NCBI GenBank assembly: GCA_007118765.1
Contig: SKQZ01000056.1
Coordinates: 1 to 8,926, forward strand
Reading direction: 5' to 3'
Length of the DNA stretch: 8,926 nucleotides
DNA from: Candidatus Hydrogenedentota bacterium
GTDB taxonomy: Bacteria > Hydrogenedentota > Hydrogenedentia > Hydrogenedentales > CAITNO01
Shown piece by piece: positions 1-4,188 of the stretch (positions are counted from its first letter, which is position 1; each line of letters begins with the position of its first letter). The notes beneath the pieces were generated by a model that had not been told where the DNA came from, did no database searches, and saw only the letters and a list, made by a program, of their open reading frames with translations. A program made the translations under genes and the position numbers.

Positions 1-668
1 CGCCACTATTGTTTATGGCCGGAGCCGTGGGTTCCATGCGCCCCAATCCGCCCGGTCCTCCCATGCCCGAACCGTGGACACCGGAACTGGAGTTGGCTTT
101 TGAACATGCCGTTGAGGGCACGCTCGTGCATCAGGGCAAAATAACGCAGGACGAAGTATTGCGCAAACAGGAGGCACGCGCCGAAGCCATGGGCGCGGCC
201 TTGGCCGACAGACTGCTTGAAGCGGCCGACTCACTGCGTTTTGAGACCGAGGTGCCTATTGCCACTATGGAGGTGTTTTACCAGCCGCCGCCCGCGCAAG
301 TGCGTCCTGTTTCAACAAGGTGGCGCCTGTCACCCTTCGCGTTCAGGTTGCTCGGCGTTCCCACCACCGGCCGCCTGCAGGCGGCGCGTGTTGGCGACAT
401 GCTTCTTGTGGGCACGGCCAGCGAAATCAGCGGCGAAATCAGCGCCGCATGGCAACAACGGGCGTTGGAGCACGGGATCAACCTGTGGGTTACCAGTTTT
501 TCCGGCGCCTACCTCGGTTACCTCTCCCCCGACCGATATTACGACGTTCTCGGAGAGGGCATGCATTACAATCACAACTATGAAATAGGGCAGATGAACT
601 GGTTCGGTCCCAACCAAGAGGCGTTCTTAACCGACCTTGTTGAGCATACCTTTCACGCACTGCTCTAA
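1..668 (+). CDS. Neutral/alkaline ceramidase-like protein, 3' part only
   Basis: The reading frame is open to the left window edge, so this is the C-terminal part of a longer protein of about 220 visible residues; the ATG at 15 is internal. The match is by pattern to the N-terminal catalytic domain of neutral/alkaline non-lysosomal ceramidases, zinc amidases that split ceramide into sphingosine and fatty acid. Supporting segments are LLFMAGAVGSMRP at the very start (family: a hydrophobic strand then GxxGxxxP), RVGDMLLVGTASEISGEIS about two thirds in, and VTSFSGAYLGYLSPDRYY followed by a Tyr-rich stretch and MNWFGP near the end. The Glu of the TASE segment and a Tyr in HYNHNYE sit where the family places zinc ligands, judged from memory. 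It stops soon after this domain, so the Ig-like C-terminal domain of long ceramidases is absent. Many bacterial members of this superfamily have unproven substrates, so the fold is surer than the ceramide activity. It converges with the Asp-box gene. Confidence 0.72.
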   Translation, partial: PLLFMAGAVGSMRPNPPGPPMPEPWTPELELAFEHAVEGTLVHQGKITQDEVLRKQEARAEAMGAALADRLLEAADSLRFETEVPIATMEVFYQPPPAQVRPVSTRWRLSPFAFRLLGVPTTGRLQAARVGDMLLVGTASEISGEISAAWQQRALEHGINLWVTSFSGAYLGYLSPDRYYDVLGEGMHYNHNYEIGQMNWFGPNQEAFLTDLVEHTFHALL

Positions 669-817
669 CCCGGTTTTTTCACCGGCTTTCTATTGCGCCT
701 GCGCATCTTACGCCATCTCAAGCACTTTGCTTGCCCGCCGACTTCGACGTGTTTTAACACGCTGTCAGCCAGCGACCTGTACAAAGCACTTGACCTGACG
801 CAATCTCCGCAGACTCA

Positions 818-845
818 CGACAAAACCCTGTGAAAAATCCGGGTT
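818..845 (+). repeat. Imperfect 28-base direct repeat, copy 1
   Basis: Begins CGACAAAACC and matches the stretch at 7020-7047 at 24 of 28 positions. Here it is non-coding, about 150 bases past the ceramidase-like gene. In the other copy it spans the last codons and the stop of the FAD/Fe-S dehydrogenase. Both copies contain the in-frame codons for Asp-Lys-Thr-Leu followed by TGA. The origin is unknown. Confidence 0.45.
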
Positions 846-871
846 AACCGCATCCGCCGGTTATGCAGGGC
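822..871 (-). terminator. Second, weaker terminator candidate for the Asp-box gene
   Basis: Read on the - strand, an outer stem CCCTG (871 side) with CAGGG (830-826) is followed at once by TTTT (825-822). Inside it lies a 6-base-pair hairpin, TAACCG/CGGTTA (863-845), with a 7-base loop and a further T run at 838-834. The long enclosed loop and moderate stems make this a back-up guess behind the hairpin at 886-904. Confidence 0.22.
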
Positions 872-885
872 AACAGGCGGACATG

Positions 886-904
886 AAAAAGCGCGTCACG
901 GCGC
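886..904 (-). terminator. Candidate intrinsic terminator overlapping the Asp-box gene stop
   Basis: On the - strand GCGC (904-901), a six-base loop (900-895) that carries the TGA stop, and GCGC (894-891) form an all-GC four-pair stem followed directly by five T residues (890-886). The T run placed immediately after the stem is typical of rho-independent termination, but the stem is short. Confidence 0.38.
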
Positions 905-2059
905 CGGTGGCGACCAGATGGTGCCGGCAATATAGCGTTCAGGGCCGGTTTCGTGATCGCAGTAGTAATACACCGCCACCACCTTGCCGTCCGGACGCTG
1001 TACCATGCGCGGGTAGCCGATGTCCCGACTGAGTCCGTCATCACGCAGCACAATAGTATCCGACCAACTGCGTCCGTTGTCGCTGCTCAAACGCGCATGT
1101 ATGCCATAAGGTTCCGCACGATACCCATAGGCCAGACACAGTCGCCCGTCCTGCAATATGATGAGCGCAGGCGCGTTGCCAACGCCAAGGTCGTCCGCAG
1201 GATCAACGCACCGTTCCCATGTGTGGCCGTTGTCGGTGGAGCGATAGGCCTTGAGCCATCGCTTCGGGCCGTCACGTTTGCGAACAACGGTATACAACTC
1301 ATTTTCCGCGAGGCGTACCGTGGCGGGCATGATGGCAAAGCCATCCGGTTCCGGACCAATCCAAGAGAGAAACTCCCATGTTGCACCGGCGTCTTCGGTA
1401 CGCGCGGCCATGGGCCTCCCCTCCCGCCCGTCTTCCTTGGACGCGGTCAGGAACAGGGTGCACGTATCATGGCCGTCCACAATGTAATCTGTGCGTGCCG
1501 CAATGCCGGGCGTGTCAAACTGCGGCAGCATAAACGGCCCTTCCCATGTGTGGCCGCGGTCATACGAATACTCATACCGGGAGAACCCCGAGCCTACGGC
1601 GGTCATGCGGATGGTCATGGCAAAATCGGGATGCGCGAAATCAACGCCGCCCGGACATTGACGCACGTCCGGAAGGGGCACATCCGGCAACTCGGTGCCG
1701 TGAAGCGCCCGGCCACGGGGAATCAGGAAGCCTTTTTCGTTGGGGTACTCAAGCGTCCATGTTTCGCCGCCGTCCATGCTCCGCGCCAACACATGGTCTT
1801 CGGGCTTGTTTGGATCAAAGTGGTGGCGATCACCACGGTCAAGGTAATAGCCACGACTGAAGCCGACCAGAATCTCGTTGTCCCACTGCCATATACCATG
1901 ATTGGCAGGCCAGCCGCCGAATCGTCCTTCTTCGTAGTAAATCGTCACATGTTCCACGTCAGCAGCAACTCCCTCTTCTGATTCGTCCGCCATAACACCA
2001 TCAACAATACCGACCATAAACAGCACGGCCATACCTGCCGCAAGCACCGCTTTTCTCAT
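896..2059 (-). CDS. Exported Asp-box (BNR) beta-propeller protein, sialidase-like
   Basis: A 387-residue protein. Residues 1-24 form a signal peptide (MRK, a hydrophobic run, then VMA before DES), so it is exported to the periplasm or beyond. Five Asp boxes, pattern S/T-x-D-x-G-x-T/S-W, mark the blades of a sialidase-type beta-propeller: SMDGGETW (94-101), SYDRGHTW (165-172), TEDAGATW (221-228), STDNGHTW (274-281) and SSDNGRSW (325-332). The N-terminal EEGRFGGWPANHGIW segment is like that of proteins usually labelled exo-alpha-sialidase or BNR-repeat protein in environmental bacteria; I did not identify a clear FRIP motif or confirm the three catalytic arginines, so true sialidase activity is unproven. 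The start at 2059 is chosen over one 43 codons upstream (2188) because a strong AAGGAG lies 7 bases before it and a signal peptide follows directly. The gene is divergent from a sodium symporter and may serve the same scavenging task. Confidence 0.82.
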   Translation of the reverse strand: MRKAVLAAGMAVLFMVGIVDGVMADESEEGVAADVEHVTIYYEEGRFGGWPANHGIWQWDNEILVGFSRGYYLDRGDRHHFDPNKPEDHVLARSMDGGETWTLEYPNEKGFLIPRGRALHGTELPDVPLPDVRQCPGGVDFAHPDFAMTIRMTAVGSGFSRYEYSYDRGHTWEGPFMLPQFDTPGIAARTDYIVDGHDTCTLFLTASKEDGREGRPMAARTEDAGATWEFLSWIGPEPDGFAIMPATVRLAENELYTVVRKRDGPKRWLKAYRSTDNGHTWERCVDPADDLGVGNAPALIILQDGRLCLAYGYRAEPYGIHARLSSDNGRSWSDTIVLRDDGLSRDIGYPRMVQRPDGKVVAVYYYCDHETGPERYIAGTIWSPPAP

Positions 2060-2066
2060 AATAGCA

Positions 2067-2072
2067 CTCCTT
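2067..2072 (-). promoter_or_regulatory. Ribosome binding site AAGGAG fixing the Asp-box gene start
   Basis: AAGGAG on the - strand with a 7-base spacer to the ATG at 2059-2057. It rules out the longer reading frame from 2188, whose extra 43 residues (Cys- and Arg-rich) do not look like a protein N-terminus. Confidence 0.8.
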
Positions 2073-2106
2073 GTTCGTTTGCGGGTCCATTCACAACATG
2101 CACATG

Positions 2107-2136
2107 ATAATACCACCTTGACCGCGCCGCTGCAAA
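2107..2136 (-). promoter_or_regulatory. Candidate sigma70-like promoter for the Asp-box gene
   Basis: On the - strand, TTTGCA (2136-2131) as -35 and TATTAT (2112-2107) as -10 (five of six to TATAAT) are 18 bases apart. Transcription would start near 2100, leaving a leader of about 40 bases. The -35 box is poor, and its bases are half of the palindrome at 2131-2143. Confidence 0.35.
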
Positions 2137-2143
2137 CGTTGCA
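2131..2143. promoter_or_regulatory. Operator-like 13-base palindrome TGCAA-ACG-TTGCA
   Basis: Perfect five-base arms flank a three-base centre in the divergent control region. The half site and central CG recall LacI/CcpA-family operators (TGnAAnCGnTTnCA), though it is one base shorter than that consensus. It covers the candidate -35 of the Asp-box gene, a position that would suit repression until a substrate is present. No regulator gene is in the window. Confidence 0.35.
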
Positions 2144-2219
2144 CCCACTCTCACCATGCGAAAACACGGTGTTGCCACGCCGTAGCATACGACACGGGCC
2201 TGCAACAAATCCGGTAAAG

Positions 2220-2249
2220 TTGAAAATTATTGCTTATGCAGGGCATGAT
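2220..2249 (+). promoter_or_regulatory. Candidate promoter for the sodium:solute symporter gene
   Basis: TTGAAA (2220-2225, five of six to the consensus -35) and CATGAT (2244-2249, four of six) are 18 bases apart, which would give a leader of roughly 100 bases. A better -10 alone, TACAAT, sits at 2285-2290 but lacks a good -35. Both are weak; the organism's sigma preferences are unknown. Confidence 0.28.
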
Positions 2250-2346
2250 CAGTGCTCCGGTGGAACTCAAAGCCGAAGCGGCAATACAATTATGCTGAGA
2301 AGCCGTCGCCGCGCGCATGACGCCGCTGACGCATTCATTGATAACC

Positions 2347-2352
2347 AGGGAG
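2347..2352 (+). promoter_or_regulatory. Ribosome binding site AGGGAG fixing the symporter start
   Basis: AGGGAG ends 6 bases before the ATG at 2359. An in-frame ATG at 2317 would place this site inside the coding region and add 14 polar residues ahead of the first membrane segment, so 2359 is preferred. Confidence 0.75.
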
Positions 2353-2358
2353 AATTTG

Positions 2359-4077
2359 ATGCAGGAACACATCTATTTGCTGGGCATCAGCATTTGGGAT
2401 TGGGTTGCACTACTGGCCTATATCATCGGCATCACCATTATCGGCGTGTGGGCCTCGAAGCGCATCCACGATACCGCCGACTTTTATATGGCCGGCCGTA
2501 AAACAAACCGCATTCTGATGACATTCTTTGCATTCGGCGTGGGCACCAGCGGCAACGACGCCGTGGGCGTTTCATCACGCACCTATACCGACGGTATGGC
2601 GGGCATTTGGTATCAATGGCTGTGGTTGTTTGCAACACCGTTTTACTGGATCATCGCGCCGTTTTTCAGGCGTATGCGCGCACTGACAACGGGAGATTAT
2701 TTTGAATATCGGTACAACTCGTCCGTGGCCGGTTTGTATTCTGTTGTCGGCGTGCTGCAGTTAACGTTTAACATCGGCGTCCTGTTTCTGGGCGCGGGCG
2801 CCATGACCGAAGCCATTACGCAAGGGGCAATCCCGCGACAGATTACGATTGCCATTATGGCGGCGGCGACCCTCATTATCGGCGTCGCCGGCGGCCTTAC
2901 CGCCGCCATTCTCACCGACCTGATTCAAGGGATCCTGACCGTCATTCTCTCCTTTATTCTGTTGCCCTTCGCACTGCATCAAGTAGGCTATATGTCGGGT
3001 ATGCGCGCCATCATTGATGATCCCGCCATGTTCAGTCTGGTATCGCCGGGGGAAATCAATCTGTACCACATTTTCATGTTCGCGGTGGTGGCGCTTGTCG
3101 GAATTGTCACGCAGCCGCACATGATGGGTGTGGCGGCAGCCGGCAGAAACGAAATGGACGGGCGCATCGGAATGACCGGCGGCAACATGCTCAAACGGGT
3201 ATGCACCATCGCGTGGATGTTAACCGGGTTGGCCGGGGTGGCCATGTTTATGGAACATCCCATTGCCCATCCCGATTTGGTGTATGGCGAGGTGGCCCGC
3301 ACGCTCCTGCCCTCCATCGCCCCGGGACTGGTGGGCATTTTCCTTGCCGCTTTGATTGCGTCGGTAATGTCCAGCTGCGATGCCATGATGATTTCCTCCT
3401 CCGGGCTGTTTACGCACAACTTCTACCGCCGGTTCATTTTCCGGAACAAAGACGAACGCCACTATCTGGCGGTCGGACGTGTAACTTCCCTTGTGATCAT
3501 TGTTGGCGCTTTATTCTTTGCCAACGCCGTCGCCGACGTACCCCGGGGCCTTGAATGGTTTTTCAGCATTCAGGCGCTTATGGGCGCCGCCTTCTGGGTC
3601 GGGCTCTTCTGGCGCGGCGCCACGCCGGCCGGTGCGTGGGTGGGCACGTTAGTTGCCTTCTTCATATTGATTTTCACCGACCGCTCTTTTTTCCACGCAT
3701 GGGCAAACAACAACTTGCCGGACTTCATGATTTTCGACGAGCAGTTCCGGCTTTCTTGGCGCATTACGGCCTACTTGACGGCCGGCTTTGGCTCCATGAT
3801 ATTGATCAGCCTGTTTACCAAGCGGACGCCGGAACCACAATTAGAGCGCTTTTACGGATGCCTGCGAACCCCCATTGCCCCGGATGAGCCGTCTGTTGTT
3901 GAGCCGTTCAAATTGCCCGACGGCACGACACCCAGCGCCCCCAACAAACTGTTTGACCACCCCGACCTCGAAATTCCAAGGCCCACTGCTGTTGGCATGG
4001 CCGGTTTTATCATTTGTTGGGCCATTGTTGTGGCTATGGTGGCTTTTGTGTATTGGGTCGCCGGTATCGGCGCCTGA
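2359..4077 (+). CDS. Sodium:solute symporter (SSS family)
   Basis: A 572-residue inner-membrane protein that should use the sodium gradient to import a small organic solute. It has about 13-14 hydrophobic segments, roughly at residues 14-31, 53-70, 85-103, 123-145, 160-177, 184-206, 234-256, 283-298, 322-340, 374-392, 399-417, 423-439, 468-485 and 545-568. Family marks are DFYMAGRK (41-48), TTGDYFEYRY (110-119), the signature GGLTAAILTDLIQG (178-191), and SSCDAMMISSSGLFTHNFY (338-356). By alignment from memory, Ser338 and Ser339 match the two Na2-site serines of vSGLT, so sodium coupling is probably kept. A hydrophilic stretch of about 55 residues (487-542) precedes the last segment. The substrate is open: the divergent sialidase-fold gene suggests a sugar or sugar acid, while the dehydrogenase downstream suggests a carboxylate. 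Confidence 0.9.
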   Translation: MQEHIYLLGISIWDWVALLAYIIGITIIGVWASKRIHDTADFYMAGRKTNRILMTFFAFGVGTSGNDAVGVSSRTYTDGMAGIWYQWLWLFATPFYWIIAPFFRRMRALTTGDYFEYRYNSSVAGLYSVVGVLQLTFNIGVLFLGAGAMTEAITQGAIPRQITIAIMAAATLIIGVAGGLTAAILTDLIQGILTVILSFILLPFALHQVGYMSGMRAIIDDPAMFSLVSPGEINLYHIFMFAVVALVGIVTQPHMMGVAAAGRNEMDGRIGMTGGNMLKRVCTIAWMLTGLAGVAMFMEHPIAHPDLVYGEVARTLLPSIAPGLVGIFLAALIASVMSSCDAMMISSSGLFTHNFYRRFIFRNKDERHYLAVGRVTSLVIIVGALFFANAVADVPRGLEWFFSIQALMGAAFWVGLFWRGATPAGAWVGTLVAFFILIFTDRSFFHAWANNNLPDFMIFDEQFRLSWRITAYLTAGFGSMILISLFTKRTPEPQLERFYGCLRTPIAPDEPSVVEPFKLPDGTTPSAPNKLFDHPDLEIPRPTAVGMAGFIICWAIVVAMVAFVYWVAGIGA

Positions 4078-4118
4078 TCGCGTACACTATGGTTGTTTCC
4101 ACGCGACCGTTTCTTTCC
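4078..4118 (+). terminator. Candidate hairpin terminator after the symporter
   Basis: TCGCGT (4078-4083) directly after the stop pairs perfectly with ACGCGA (4101-4106); the 17-base loop may be shortened by GG/CC pairing inside it. The tail ccgTTTCTTTCC is T-rich but broken. CCACG (4099-4103) could instead pair with CGTGG (4126-4130), which would compete with this hairpin, so read-through into the dehydrogenase gene is possible. Confidence 0.33.
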
Positions 4119-4188
4119 GCGGATTCGTGGCGCGCCTGCCGGAATGCTCAGGGCGGCTTAACCCCCGCGGGCTTGATATGAGGCATGA

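Larger units (their letters stand above)
669..895. other. Convergent intergenic gap with hairpins and a repeat copy
   Basis: This is the space between the stops of two convergent genes. No gene with a start codon and ribosome site is visible. It holds a perfect 15-base inverted repeat, CAAGCA-ctt-TGCTTG (719-733), a short CCGGT/ACCGG hairpin (670-685) right after the ceramidase-like stop that could help end transcription, and one copy of the imperfect repeat at 818-845. After the TAA at 666-668 the same frame stays open for 54 further codons to a TGA at 831-833, but with no ATG in it and no recognisable protein pattern. Confidence 0.5.

Noticed and set aside
719..733. CAAGCA-ctt-TGCTTG inverted repeat as terminator of the ceramidase-like gene
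   Set aside because: The stem is perfect but is followed by a GC-rich stretch with no T run on either strand, so it does not fit an intrinsic terminator.
669..833. Possible stop-codon read-through or frameshift extension of the ceramidase-like protein
   Set aside because: The frame stays open after TAA to 833, but the protein already ends at a natural domain boundary, the extension resembles nothing I know, and 54 open codons in GC-rich DNA are not rare.
953..1981. A 342-codon open frame on the + strand, opposite the Asp-box protein gene
   Set aside because: It lies wholly antisense to a gene with a signal peptide, five Asp boxes and a strong ribosome site. The translation has no family pattern and its ATG has no good ribosome site; codon bias of the real gene explains the open antisense frame.
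2060..2358. Riboswitch or small RNA in the divergent region
   Set aside because: I looked for a known riboswitch core or a strong hairpin followed by a T run and saw none; only promoter-like boxes and the short palindrome remain.
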